Positions 21,101-31,216 of a stretch of DNA of 64,000 bases are shown here, in pieces (the stretch's first letter is position 1; each line of letters opens with the position of its first letter). A program made the translations under genes and the position numbers. The stretch covers positions 248,001 to 312,000 of the forward strand of contig JAPFBL010000117.1 of the NCBI GenBank assembly GCA_026182355.1, read 5' to 3'. Origin of the DNA: Hermatobates lingyangjiaoensis. Taxonomy: Eukaryota > Arthropoda > Insecta > Hemiptera > Hermatobatidae. Below the pieces are notes generated by a model, which searched no databases, was not told the origin of the DNA, and saw only the letters and a list, made by a program, of their open reading frames with translations.

Positions 21101-23527
21101 ACAGGGGCTTTGGGGTTTAATGAAAGAAACAGAAACGGTTTAGGTATTAGTTTTGGACATTTTTTGAGAGTAATTTTCAGGACATTTTTTAATTTCTGAG
21201 TTGGGTCTATAGGTAAAATCTGATAGTTTTCAGAATTTAAGAAACTGTTAGTTTTTTCAAGATAAGATTTAAAAGAGAGAATGCCAGTGGTGTTACCTTT
21301 ATCTGCTTTTGTTATATCTAGATTATTATCCTTGATCTTTTGCTCTATTTTTTTGCAGATATTCCTTTGAATAGCATTAATTGGGTTTTTAAAACTATTT
21401 AATAGGCTGGCAGAAATTTTAGCAGTCAAATCATTAGGTCTGCTCTTGGGTAAATAGCTGTCTAGGCTGAGTGCGAGTGAACGGATGTGGGAACTTGTTA
21501 TTTGTTTGGAGGGGCAGAATTTCAAACTCTTATCTAAAAGTTCTATTTCCTTCTTAGAGAAATATACATTTAGGAGATTTTTTGTTTCTAGAGTAAAAAG
21601 TATGAGCAATATTACAATTGGAATGATTAAACCATAGCCAAAAACAACGGATATTCCACAGATTTCATTAACAAACTAATTAGAAGGAAAGAGAGAAATA
21701 AAATAGTTAGCCAGGCTTTCCCCTTAATCAGATCCTCTACAAAAATCACGCAAACCTCGGTGGTGATCCCATACATTGGTAATCCATCCTTAAGAATAGC
21801 CAAAATATTACAAAAATATTAAAAGTCAGTTACAGAAACTCAGGTGACTTAAACTCCCTGCTATCTTTAAAAAGAGCTCAAGAACCCCTTTCTCTTAGTG
21901 GTGTATATAAATTGTCGTGCGCTAATTGCCCTTCTCATTATATAGGCATGACTCTAAGATCGTTTGACAAAAGAATAAAAGAACATGTACAAGAAGTTAA
22001 ACAGAAAACCAAATCCCCCAACAATAATCAATCCATGTCCCATTTTGCCAAACATATAGTCACCAATAACCACCAATTTTTCCCAGACCTAAATATACAA
22101 ATTTTACATAGAAAGAATAAATTCCGTGAAATAACTATTTGAAAAGGCTATGAAATTAACAAATTAGTGCGCGATGATTCTTCTACTTGCCTGAATGAAC
22201 AAATCCTCAAGTGTACAACTTTTCTTAATTTATTTATTAAAAAAAAAAATGTTCCTTTTTCTCCGTATTCCTATATATGTTTATATTTCGTTATAGTTCT
22301 CTGTGTTATATTTTCAATATGTGTCCTACACTTAGTCCTAGAGCAAATTTGAAGGCATAGCCTAACCTTTAGGGGAAAAAAATAATGAAATGTACCTGCC
22401 TTCTAATATGAATCAGATGTAACCCATACCCTACCCACGTCCATCCTCTTCCAAGTCAGTTGTACCACCGACACTCACCCTTAGGTTCGTATTCTCTTCC
22501 TTATTTTATTTTAATTTTATTTTGTACTATATTTACTGTATACTATAGATAACTCTCTGGTATCATTATATTTTTTACTTAATACCTGAGCAAGAACACT
22601 ACGTGTTCGAAACGCGTTGTTTATACCATTAAATTTTTATATGTGGAGACCATTTCATTAACTTTTTACCCTACCGTTGTATTTTCTACTCCTTTATACT
22701 TTGAAATGGTATTTGAAATACGAAGTGTAATAGATTTTTGATTCCATCAAAGACGGGTACGTTTGCTAGTTTAAACTAAATTTAATATACAGGAGCTGTC
22801 TATTATATCGTTGGTTAGAAAACATTATTTATTTGTTATTTTTTTATATTGTATATACTTTTATTTTATTTTTTCTTGTAGAAATATATATTAGACAACT
22901 TTTATCCAAATATGAAGCAAAGTGTTTTTTCCATCCTTCAGGTGAGTGTAATTGATTTTAATTCTTTTTTTATGACATAACTATACTTAGTATATATCTA
23001 TAGGTTTATTTATTTAACTGATTTCAAAAATGATGAGTATAGTGGGGACTGAAAATCATTATTTCAGTAGTACAAGTGCCCATTCATGACAAAATAAAGT
23101 TAAAAAAAAATAATATAAATATATAAAACAGGTATATAATGTTTAGATGAATTCATTAACTATATAAAGTAAAAAGGCAATAAATAATTGTTAGCAAAAG
23201 TCAATGAGGGAACGTGGAAAATATGAAATATATGTACATCTGCAACGTGCTTGGTCTCCCTTTCTCTTTTCTCCTGAAGACGGATTACCCGAAAATTTTG
23301 AGTTTGTAAGTGTGTTTCTTTACTTTGTAACACATAGACAGAAACATTACAGAGACTCACTTTTCAATATTTCGACTCCGGTCCCTCCGTCAATTCACTT
23401 GTTCTCCTGAAGACGGCCGCCATTGCGGTCGAAATATTGAAAAGTGAGTCTTTGTTATGTTTCTGTCTATGTGTCATAGTTTATTTTAAGTGTAATCTGT
23501 CCTGCCGGACCGTTTTTCGTGTATCAT

Positions 23528-23566
<39 letters not shown>

Positions 23567-26500
23567 GTTCAGAACGGGATTAAGTGCTTAGTAAATATGG
23601 ATAAATGGATACAAAAGTAAAACTTATCGGAATTATTTATACTCGAAATGTTTTATGCATTTGGCCAGATTGTGAAAATGTTAGAACCTTTTTGGATACC
23701 CTCAATCTGTTAGTTCCGCCATTCAATTGAAAAATAAAAATCTGGAGTGGCCTACACTCACCTTTACTATAAGTAAACTTAATATGAAACTTGTTGGGTG
23801 TATCATATATAACTTCTCATTCAAGCATAAAGTAAATATCTAAATGGGAGATGTTTATTAGTCGTTCATTCCTGAGATAGTACAGATAGTGATTGAAGGA
23901 CATATCAATATATAAGCTTATTTTTGTACATCACACACCTGATGCAAATAATTTTATTAGTATAACTATAGCAGTAATAACATTTTTGAAAAGTCAAAAT
24001 GAAAATTTCTTTATACGAAATAATCTCCTACAAGGGAACATGGATTTTGTTCAAATAACTAGTGGATTTCTTACATCGTTTACTTGACCTCCTTCTACAT
24101 TGAATATTTAAGTGAAATTTTCAAATTTAAAACAGGAAAATACTCTTGTTTTCTCTGAAAAACATCATAAACATCGAAGAAAAATGTCGTTTTAAGATGA
24201 TTTATAATTTATTATCAGGATGAACGATATTTACATTTATTAATCTTCAAACGAATAATTCAATTTTGAATTATCTTTTATATTTTTGGTCGTTTATAGA
24301 ATTGTTGTACTGGGAATTTTATGGCTTCTTAGTATTTAATAAAATCATTTTCCTTCCACTTTGTAAAAAATCATATATACCAATTTTCTCTGAGTGAGTG
24401 TTATCTTTTTTCTTGCGTCTTGTACTCTGTCATAAGCTTCTTATGAATGTATATTGGGAAAAAATATATTAGTAATTAACCAGTTTACATACTTAACTCA
24501 AATTTGAAGCCAGCTATTCAATATAATTTAAATCTTTTATAGTTGGGAGCTTCTAATTTTTGAAAATGATAAGTATGAACTATTAGACGAGAATAGCGAA
24601 AAAACTGTATATCTCTCAACAAACATAAGTCCTCTTTCTTGAGGAAAGAGTCCATTCGTCACATTTCAATATCATGGAAAGGTACTACAATTCACAGTGA
24701 TAATGTAATTGTAACTGATATTAAGTTTTGCTCAAGAGTGCATTATATAGATTTATTAAAGCATTTTATGAGGCAAATCCATCATGCCATGGAAGACATA
24801 GGTAATTTACTTATGTTTATTGGCGGTGATTTTTTACATGTAAAAATTTTATCTCAGTTGATTCGTTAAAAAAATGTCCTCCTGCTAAAATTAGACAAGT
24901 TTAACAGGTGATTCCTTAGTCCAGGATAAACAAACAGTTTTTATAGCTTATTGCTCTTTGCTTTAGTTGAAATTTCATGCATTTTTTTTATGAATTGCTA
25001 ATTATTTGTTCCATTTTTGGTCAAATATTCATGATTTTTTAATGAGCCGTTTAGCGTTAAAAAAGCATTTTCTGAAAACAGAAATCGAACTCTAACGCCC
25101 CTTTGGTGGATGCAATTTTGAAAAAAAATATCTCAACTCAGCCTCCACATGATGTTCTATTTTTAGGCATAGTTTCATTTTGATCCGTCAAATGGTATGG
25201 CTTGCATCACTCTCACAAGGTTTGAAATTGAATTATAAGTACAAATTTTTATATTTTATTGAAAAATATAAAATATTGAATATTTTTTTCGTTCATTGCA
25301 TTTGTAACCCCAAAGATCATGCAAAAATTTCAAAGCTCTTTAGCTAAAATTTCAAATTAGCAGTTTAGGAGACAAACATTTTTCTAAAAAACTGTTTTTG
25401 GCAAAAAAAAGTGACTTCCACGTCATGTATAATTCTCTTCCCAAACAATAGATCATTTGCAATATGGGGCCCATAAATATCAACTTGATCATCAAAGATT
25501 CTGGACCGTAGCGTGGTAACAAGCAATGCTAACGCACTCACCCACACACACAGACATCATCGAAAAAACTTCATAAAACGACTTTTGGGACCTCAAAACA
25601 TATAATTCCATCGAAATCTCCAGATCGAATTTTTTCACCATCACTATACTTTACTTATAGTAAATTAAAAAAAAATAAACCCCCTTTTTTGGATATACTT
25701 TTACATAGTAATGGAAGCAAATTGAAGTATAATATTTATAGGAGATCTATAAATATATCGTCTTACGTTAATTTCTTCTCACAAACCTACTTTTTTACTT
25801 TACTAGGATTTTTTTCAGAGTGGTCTCATTTCCTGGCTTCTCCTTTAGTACTTCTCGCTCGCACACGAAGTGCGAGCACTGAAGAAGAATATGTTCTAGG
25901 TTTTTCTCTTCTAACAAGCAGACTCCATACAGGGCAATGTCAGTTAAGTTGAACCGGTTTAAATATTTGTTCATCACAATATGGCCTGTTCGTGAACAAT
26001 ATGTTGTTCGCTGCAAATGTTGAGACTGACCTTGAAAACGATTTGAATAAGTAAGGATCGCTTGGAGAGCCTTGAATCTCGTAGCAAGTGCGTCCGATAT
26101 CACAGTTCCACGAACTTTTAAGACAGTTTGTTGCAGCTCTCTTATACTGCTGTAAGGAATAACAAGCTTTGGGGCTTGTAAGGGGCTACACACTGGTGTT
26201 CCTGCTCTACCTAGTGGCCAAACACCCCGAAGCGCAGGCCAGACTGACAGTTAGTTATCTTTTGCTTTCCCGATAAGGATATATGCAATTCTTTAGTCTT
26301 CATTTAGAGTATTTTCTATTAATTTGATTTTATGAGTTTCCCTGTAGCTATTATTTGTACTGTGCATGTAACCCAACGAATAAGTCTATGGGTTTAAAAC
26401 GCGTTGTTTATATAAAACTTAGGTCCAGACATTTTTTTTGAGGGGTAAACATTTTGTGTTTTAATGGGTGTAGAGACGTAATGGGCATGTAAGCGAAGGC

Positions 26501-26956
26501 GGGTTATATCTGGTAGTAGATATCTCGAAAAAAAAGTCATAAACGGTGGTATCAGGATAACACCAATATTTTTACTTAATGCTATTATAGCATATTTGAT
26601 TGCTATATCTAACCGGCCCTCTTGAATTAGATTGTTTTATGCAAGATGGATTGTCAGCCCTTCTAAGAAAAAAAGAATAATTTTTGGCGCTTCCACGATT
26701 TTAATATTTATACGGCACTGTTTAAATGTAATACATCTGTGGTTTTATTCATTGAGACCTTAGCTTATCCCGCTTATTAATATGCTTCTTTTCTTGTTTC
26801 TAGACTCTTGAAACATCAAAGGAGGACTACTGCACGCTGGATGATAAGGAGCACGTACATGCCATTCATTTGCTTCTCCGTATCGGTGTCATCCAGACTC
26901 ACCCCACTGAACCCTTAAAGTATTCGTTCGTACCCAGTATGAACTTTGGGATATGA
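14255..26956 (+). CDS. CENPK: CENP-K-like kinetochore protein, spliced
   Basis: Four coding exons join in frame with consensus splice sites: 14255-14352 (phase 2 end), 15269-15386, 22882-22941 and 26804-26956 (stop TGA). The product is 142 residues. Residues 1-72 are charged and coiled-coil-like. The third exon gives KYILDNFYPNMKQSVFSILQ. The last exon holds LDDKEHVHAIHLLLRIGV followed by QTHPTEPLKYSF. This matches the CENP-K C-terminus, where vertebrate proteins have a similar acidic stretch, then ELLLRNGIALRHPEDP. CENP-K is part of the CCAN at the inner kinetochore and partners with CENP-H/I. At 142 residues it is about half the vertebrate length, so further upstream exons or true shortening are possible. 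The third intron (7.5 kb) holds hAT, SINE and PLE copies. The last two exons lie inside the tandem duplication and recur at 31855 and 35766. Confidence 0.65.
15091..15138. repeat. Poly-C / CT / poly-C tract
   Basis: C(10), (CT)n, C(8) tract in the second coding intron of the CENP-K-like gene. Confidence 0.9.
16206..17629 (+). pseudogene. Decayed ZBED/SCAND3-type hAT transposase
   Basis: Blocks appear in the family's order with stops and frameshifts between them. LRAAKAGKARTIRET (16219 on) matches the AKxxKPHTIxE block. CQLLGFVCYMWNSDPHEHML (about 16470-16530) matches the DDE-region QLLxFVRYV block. SGKNAGFVTKILELHPNVS and ENVLNTSVKVVGLM (about 16665-16820) match the GARSGFQ...LNxVIKIVNFIK block. 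FLPFALSYNFDVTFSAM (about 17335-17395) matches the C-terminal LLPFATTYLCExGFSAL dimerisation block. The right end AGTTTGGGATCCACTG (to 17629) is a typical hAT terminus, with CTCTAGGT as the likely duplication at 17630-17637. The left terminus was not found. An open stretch at 16017-16211 just upstream is not recognised and may be a separate fragment. Confidence 0.75.
17662..17988 (+). mobile_element. tRNA-derived SINE (same family as 48468-48788)
   Basis: A degenerate tRNA-like head with B-box-like GGGTTTGATACC (around 17708) is followed by body sequence shared with the minus-strand copy at 48468-48788: 'TTTATTCACGTGGGAGGTGA', 'GTCCCGAACCTGTGAGATG', 'GGCAAAATTTAGGACTCCCA', 'GTTCCCGTAGGATGGCCACT'. 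The minus-strand ORF 17609-17791 is a shadow of this element. Confidence 0.65.
18120..18475 (+). repeat. Internal direct duplication of a transposon-like sequence
   Basis: Two adjacent similar blocks start 'TTTGTCACAAGTAAAC' (18178 and 18331). Each continues with 'CAG.CACCAT', 'GAAACTTTGACAGTAGATTT', 'ATAGGCTCTGAAT'. No protein is encoded. The rest of the interval to 19070 has no recognisable feature. Confidence 0.6.
19128..19165 (-). ncRNA. Hammerhead-ribozyme-like motif, left arm, copy 1
   Basis: Minus strand: CTGAGGA (19161-19155), one extra A, stem GAACAC/GTGTTC with loop TAC, then GAAAC and GCGTT. Helix III could form as AC/GT around GC. The best-preserved core in this family. Confidence 0.5.
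19495..20107 (-). pseudogene. PLE GIY-YIG endonuclease domain, left arm, copy 1
   Basis: Reads LSCANCPSHYIGMTLRSFD then KRIKEHVQEVKQ (from 19824 down), which is the GIY-YIG fold signature with a CxxC pair typical of PLEs. Upstream on the same strand is TIAKNNGYSTDFINKLIRRK-like sequence joining to the RT thumb. There is a frameshift before the domain (near 19920) and an in-frame stop right after FRETTI, close to where the family's catalytic Glu is expected. Downstream sequence still reads INKLVRDDSSTCLNEQ. Non-functional as it stands. Confidence 0.8.
20108..20252 (+). other. Antisense RT N-terminal fragment inside the PLE
   Basis: About 145 bases matching 21484-21626 in reverse complement. 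They are inserted between the RT thumb and the endonuclease of the minus-strand element. Confidence 0.75.
20253..21609 (-). pseudogene. PLE reverse transcriptase, copy 1
   Basis: Minus-strand blocks in order: N-terminal LFTLETKNLLNVYFSKKEIE (21609 on); DITKADKGNTTGILSFKSY; PVLYPLPKIHKPDIPIRPIV; LVSFDVKNLFLSVPIPD with the first catalytic Asp; NNKFYKQSNIGLPMGS; FADLFLSCLEEKLF; RRYVDVLVIFKE; FTMECESNESLNYLDLTIN; and thumb FDIYRKPTYTDSIIHATSFH. These are the diagnostic PLE RT motifs. Breaks: a stop and frame change near 20940, a poly-G run (C on the coding strand) at 20665-20681 that breaks the frame after GLPMGS, and a catalytic box reading YVDV instead of YVDD-V. Confidence 0.85.
21628..22243 (+). 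pseudogene. PLE GIY-YIG endonuclease domain, right arm, copy 1
   Basis: Inverted copy of the left-arm domain: TIAKNNGYSTDFINKLIRRK, IGNPSLRIAKILQKY then a stop, then in another frame LSGVYKLSCANCPSHYIGMT and FDKRIKEHVQEVKQ, and an in-frame stop after FREITI. It shares the frameshift and the stop with the left arm, so the arms were copied from one damaged source or homogenised later. Confidence 0.8.
22582..22620 (+). ncRNA. Hammerhead-like motif with damaged core, right arm, copy 1
   Basis: CTGAGCA (22586-22592) in place of CTGAGGA, so the invariant G of the core is C. The stem GAACAC/GTGTTC, GAAAC and GCGTT are kept. Expected inactive. Confidence 0.45.
23265..23310 (+). ncRNA. Hammerhead-ribozyme-like motif
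   Basis: CTGAAGA (23274-23280), extra C, short GG/CC stem, GAAA (23291-23294), self-complementary AATT as helix III. The duplicate is at 32247 onward, and a related copy at 55680 onward. Confidence 0.4.
23385..23455 (+). ncRNA. Hammerhead-ribozyme-like motif with extended helix I
   Basis: CTGAAGA (23407-23413), extra C, stem GGCCGC/GCGGTC with loop CATT, GAAA (23431-23434), then ATATT. Downstream GAAAAGTGA can pair with TCACTTGTTCTC upstream as helix I with an internal loop. The most complete fold in the window; duplicated at 32380. Confidence 0.55.
23700..25670 (+). repeat. Rep-A dispersed repeat, longest copy, copy 1
   Basis: About 2 kb without a credible ORF. Landmarks: CTGGAGTGGCCTACACTCAC (23743), TTTACTTGACCTCCTTCTAC (24079), AGCCGTTTAGCGTTAAAAAA (25043), GATTCTGGACCGTAGCG (25497), CATCGAAAAAACTTCATAAA (25557), TCGAATTTTTTCACCATCAC (25625). 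No terminal inverted repeats were identified. Superfamily unknown. ORFs at 23893, 24639, 25365 and 25689 lie in it and are incidental. Confidence 0.6.
25795..26290 (-). pseudogene. Non-LTR retrotransposon RNase H tail, copy 1
   Basis: Minus strand, upstream of the open frame: WPLGRAGTP, resembling the WVxGHAGxPGNE block. Inside the 132-codon frame (26193-25795): LVIPYSSIRELQQT, TGHIVMNKYLNRFNLTD, CLLEEKNLEHILLQCSHF, VCEREVLKE. The order (TGH, hydrophobic, C..., EHILLxC, ER) is the C-terminus of I/R1/Loa-type elements. The first Cys of the knuckle region survives; the WxxGH block is mutated. 3' poly(A) was not identified. Confidence 0.7.
26365..26435 (+). mobile_element. Degraded PLE 3' end, copy 1
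   Basis: AAAACGCGTTGTTTATA followed by TTAGGTCCAGACATT parallels the right-arm PLE end (GAAACGCGTTGTTTATA ... GGAGACCATT). A stem ACCCA/TGGGT sits where the hammerhead stem II would be. The core is lost. Confidence 0.35.
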
Positions 26957-28100
26957 CATCATTTATTTATTTACAATTAACGAATTTATTGTTCACTATT
27001 GATTAAAATTTAAAGGTTTTAAGTTAAACAAGTTATTACTTTGGATTTTTTTCTTCATTACAAACTTTATTTTCATTTATAATTCCTTTGGAGAAACCGA
27101 ATCCACCCTTAGAAAAATTTCTGTCAGTTTGTCGGTTTGCCCGCAAAATTTTGTCACAAGTAAACTCAGTCACCATAAATATCAAGCTGAAACTTTGACA
27201 GTAGATTTTTCTAGGTCTAACTTAAAATATAGGCTCTGAATTGATTGGAAATTCAACATCGAAGTAACTTTACTTTGTTTAAAGGACGTTTAAAGCAAAA
27301 ACGTTTGTCACAAGTAAACCCAGCCACCATGAGTCATGGCGAACTGAAACTTTGACAGTAGATTTGTGTATGACTAACTTGATATATAGGCTCTGAATAG
27401 ATTGATAATTCAAGGCAAAATCGAAGTTATGGGGCTTTAAGCTGTATTATGCTAACTTCACAGACATGTTTATTTTGAAAATATACAGGTGTAGCTAGTA
27501 GGTCTTGTTAGTTGATTTTAATTTCATTTGAGGATATGAATATATTACGTATTTGACATCATTGAAAAGGTGTTTTCCAGAGTTGAGGCTCTACTATCTA
27601 TTCAGAATAAATAGTTTTGTGAACGAGCAATTCTCAACCTTAATATGAACAGGCAGAAAAAATCAACAAACAAGTTCTTACGCTATATGGGTGTGGAATG
27701 GGGAGTCTGTGTGTATATCACGCATACCATTGATTCTGAGCCACTATCTGTTTGCGTTGAAACGATTGCAAAGTCCTGTCAGAGTCTATTTCGTAATGAC
27801 GTTAACTAAATCGCATGGTGAAACTTTATCTAACGCAGGAATTAAAGTGAGTTAGACCAAGTTTTTCTCACATGGTTAACTGTAGTTTACTTGCTCAAGA
27901 GTCAGAGGTTCCAACTGTTTATTCTTCCATGAACCTGAAGGACAGACAGCTAATGTGGTATATATAGAGGCATTTGCTTAACACTGTACTAATAATTGTA
28001 TTTTCCATCGTAGTGCAATCACTTATTATGTGATATTTACTTATTGTAAGGTAAAAAGTTAAAGAAATGGTCTCCACATATAAAAATTTAATGGTATAAA

Positions 28101-28138
28101 TAACGCGTTTCGAACACGTAGTGTTCTTCCTCAGGTAT
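28101..28138 (-). ncRNA. Hammerhead-ribozyme-like motif, left arm, copy 2
   Basis: Identical to 19128-19165. Confidence 0.5.
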
Positions 28139-28467
28139 TAAGTAAAACATATAATGATACCAGAGATTTATCTATAGTATACAGTAAATATAGTACAAAA
28201 TAAAAATAAAATAAGGAAGAGAATACGATCCTAAGGGTGAGTGTGAACTGACTGGGAATAGGATAGACGTGGGTGAGGTTATGGGGTACATCTGATTCAT
28301 ATTAGAAGGCAGGTACATTTCATTATTTTTTTCCCCTAAAGGTTAGGCTATGCCTTCAAATTTGCTCTAGGACTAAGTGTAGGACACATATTGAAAATAT
28401 AACACAGAGAACTATAACGAAATATAAACATATATAGGAATACGGAGAAAAAGGAACATTTTTTTTT

Positions 28468-29080
28468 TTTAATAAATAAATTAAGAAAAGTTGTACACTT
28501 GGGGATTTGTTCATTCAGGCAAGTAGAAGAATCATCGCGCACTAATTTGTTAATTTCATAGCCTTTTCAAATAGTTGTTTCACGGAATTTATTCTTTCTA
28601 TGTAAAATTTGTATATTTAGGTCTGGGAAAAATTGGTGGTTATTGGTGACTATATGTTTGGCAAAATGGGACATGGATTGATTATTGTTGGGGGATTTGG
28701 TTTTCTGTTTAACTTCTTGTACATGTTCTTTTATTCTTTTGTCAAACGATCTTAGAGTCATGCCTATATAATGAGAAGGGCAATTAGCGCACGACAATTT
28801 ATATACACCACTAAGAGAAAGGGGTTCTTGAGCTCTTTTTAAAGATAGCAGTGAGTTTAAGTCACCTGAGTTTCTGTAACTGACTTTTAATATTTTTGTA
28901 ATATTTTGGCTATTCTTAAGGATGGATTACCAATGTATGGGATCACCACCGAGGTTTGCGTGATTTTTGTAGAGGAGCTGATTAAGGGGAATGCCTGGCT
29001 AACTATTTTATTTCTCTCTTTCCTTCTAATTAGTTTGTTAATTAAATCTGTGGAATATCCGTTGTTTTTGGCTATGGTTT
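28468..29080 (-). pseudogene. PLE GIY-YIG endonuclease domain, left arm, copy 2
   Basis: Identical domain and identical breaks to the copy at 19495-20107, including the stop after FRETTI. Confidence 0.8.
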
Positions 29081-29225
29081 AATCATTCCAATTGTAATAT
29101 TGCTCATACTTTTTACTCTAGAACAAAAAATCTCCTAAATGTATATTTCTCTAAGAAGGAAATAGAACTTTTAGATAAGAGTTTGAAATTCTGCCCCTCC
29201 AAACAAATAACAAGTTCCCACATCC

Positions 29226-30581
29226 AGGTTTTATAGTTTGGATCTCTTTGCTTTTGTTTTCACTAGATAAGGGCACAGTAAAAAGTCGGTGAATCATCGA
29301 GTGAAAAGTACTTAATTTATGAGGCATTGGGTGAAAAGATGTTGCATGTATTATAGAATCTGTGTATGTAGGTTTACGGTAGATATCAAAGGTGACCTTA
29401 GTTTATAGTCAGATCTAAATAATTCAGAGACTCATTCGACTCGCACTCCATGGTAAACGTAATGTGTGGATTTAGTCGGTATAATAAATTCAACAAAGAA
29501 TCAAGTTGTGTACGTGTTTCTTTAAAGATAACCAATACATCAACATATCTTCTCCAGATTAGAATTGATTTAGATAGGGGTTCGTCAGAGGAAAACAATT
29601 TTTCCTCTAAACAACTTAAAAAGAGATCAGCAAACATGGGGGGGGGGGGGGGGCATTAGATCCCATCGGAAGGCCTATGTTGGACTGTTTATAAAATTTA
29701 TTATTAAAACAAAAATAGTTATTTTCTACGCACAATTTACAGAGCCTTAAGAGTTCATTTTGGATTGTCTGGTCATCAACTGTTTGAGAAACTATTTCTT
29801 TTATTATATTTATAAGATCGGGGATTGGAACACTGAGGAAAAGGTTTTTTACATCGAAGCTAACTAGAACAGCGTTGTTCGGAATATCTACTTCTTTTAG
29901 ATCTTTCATTAGCTCAATTTAATTTTTTTATAGAAAATGGATTTTTGAACTTAGTTAATTGCTGAAACAGAGAATTTACGTGTTTTGATATTTTGTAAAG
30001 AGGGGAGCCTGTAAAAGAAACAATGGGTCTTATGGGTATGTCTGGCTTATGTATTTTTGGAAGTGGGTATAAGACAGGGGCTTTGGGGTTTAATGAAAGA
30101 AACAGAAACGGTTTAGGTATTAGTTTTGGACATTTTTTGAGAGTAATTTTCAGGACATTTTTTAATTTCTGAGTTGGGTCTATAGGTAAAATCTGATAGT
30201 TTTCAGAATTTAAGAAACTGTTAGTTTTTTCAAGATAAGATTTAAAAGAGAGAATGCCAGTGGTGTTACCTTTATCTGCTTTTGTTATATCTAGATTATT
30301 ATCCTTGATCTTTTGCTCTATTTTTTTGCAGATATTCCTTTGAATAGCATTAATTGGGTTTTTAAAACTATTTAATAGGCTGGCAGAAATTTTAGCAGTC
30401 AAATCATTAGGTCTGCTCTTGGGTAAATAGCTGTCTAGGCTGAGTGCGAGTGAACGGATGTGGGAACTTGTTATTTGTTTGGAGGGGCAGAATTTCAAAC
30501 TCTTATCTAAAAGTTCTATTTCCTTCTTAGAGAAATATACATTTAGGAGATTTTTTGTTCTAGAGTAAAAAGTATGAGCAA
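29226..30581 (-). pseudogene. PLE reverse transcriptase, copy 2
   Basis: Same motifs as 20253-21609, with the YVDV box, the poly-G break (29638-29653) and the break near 29912. A one-base deletion near 30556 shifts the first residues, so the open frame starts at 30498. Confidence 0.85.
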
Positions 30582-30599
30582 TATTACAATTGGAATGAT

Positions 30600-31216
30600 T
30601 AAACCATAGCCAAAAACAACGGATATTCCACAGATTTCATTAACAAACTAATTAGAAGGAAAGAGAGAAATAAAATAGTTAGCCAGGCTTTCCCCTTAAT
30701 CAGATCCTCTACAAAAATCACGCAAACCTCGGTGGTGATCCCATACATTGGTAATCCATCCTTAAGAATAGCCAAAATATTACAAAAATATTAAAAGTCA
30801 GTTACAGAAACTCAGGTGACTTAAACTCCCTGCTATCTTTAAAAAGAGCTCAAGAACCCCTTTCTCTTAGTGGTGTATATAAATTGTCGTGCGCTAATTG
30901 CCCTTCTCATTATATAGGCATGACTCTAAGATCGTTTGACAAAAGAATAAAAGAACATGTACAAGAAGTTAAACAGAAAACCAAATCCCCCAACAATAAT
31001 CAATCCATGTCCCATTTTGCCAAACATATAGTCACCAATAACCACCAATTTTTCCCAGACCTAAATATACAAATTTTACATAGAAAGAATAAATTCCGTG
31101 AAATAACTATTTGAAAAGGCTATGAAATTAACAAATTAGTGCGCGATGATTCTTCTACTTGCCTGAATGAACAAATCCTCAAGTGTACAACTTTTCTTAA
31201 TTTATTTATTAAAAAA
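30600..31216 (+). pseudogene. PLE GIY-YIG endonuclease domain, right arm, copy 2
   Basis: Same as 21628-22243. The poly-A run downstream is one base longer, so a downstream frame (31139-31333) stays open further. Confidence 0.8.

Larger units (their letters stand above)
19075..22672. mobile_element. Composite inverted Penelope-like element, copy 1
   Basis: Two arms (19075-20252 and 21484-22672) are inverted repeats of each other around a 1.23-kb centre. On the minus strand the centre encodes reverse transcriptase. Each arm encodes a GIY-YIG endonuclease domain reading outward and ends with a hammerhead-like core. A 5'-truncated copy joined to a longer copy in inverse orientation is a known PLE insertion form. 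In both arms a fragment of the RT N-terminus in antisense (20108-20252 in the left arm) sits between RT and endonuclease coding, so the minus-strand element is interrupted. Confidence 0.8.
23204..23565 (+). mobile_element. PLE 3'-end cluster with two hammerhead-like motifs, copy 1
   Basis: Contains TTCTCCTGAAGACGGATTAC (23270), a reversed partial unit (23330-23356) and a second unit TTCTCCTGAAGACGGCCGCC (23403). It then has TGTCCTGCCGGACCG, a terminal hairpin, and a TA microsatellite. The small ORFs 23160-23360 and 23204-23410 are not genes. Confidence 0.6.
18117..27089. repeat. Tandem segmental duplication, copy 1 (8973 bp)
   Basis: The whole block recurs head-to-tail at 27090-36051. The start (GGAGAAACCGAATCC) follows 'TACATT', the end is 'ATAATTCCTTT', and two to three T bases at the breakpoint are shared, which suggests microhomology. 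The copies differ at only a handful of places: a TA run (23530-23565 versus 32502-32528), poly-A/T lengths (21580, 22240, 24985) and a few substitutions (T/A at 18445, C/T at 22447). Confidence 0.95.

Noticed and set aside
23160..23410. Two overlapping opposite-strand ORFs
   Set aside because: Both are within a PLE 3' end with hammerhead-like motifs and an inverted segment.
25689..25952. 87-codon plus-strand ORF
   Set aside because: Antisense to the retrotransposon RNase H tail and Rep-A edge.
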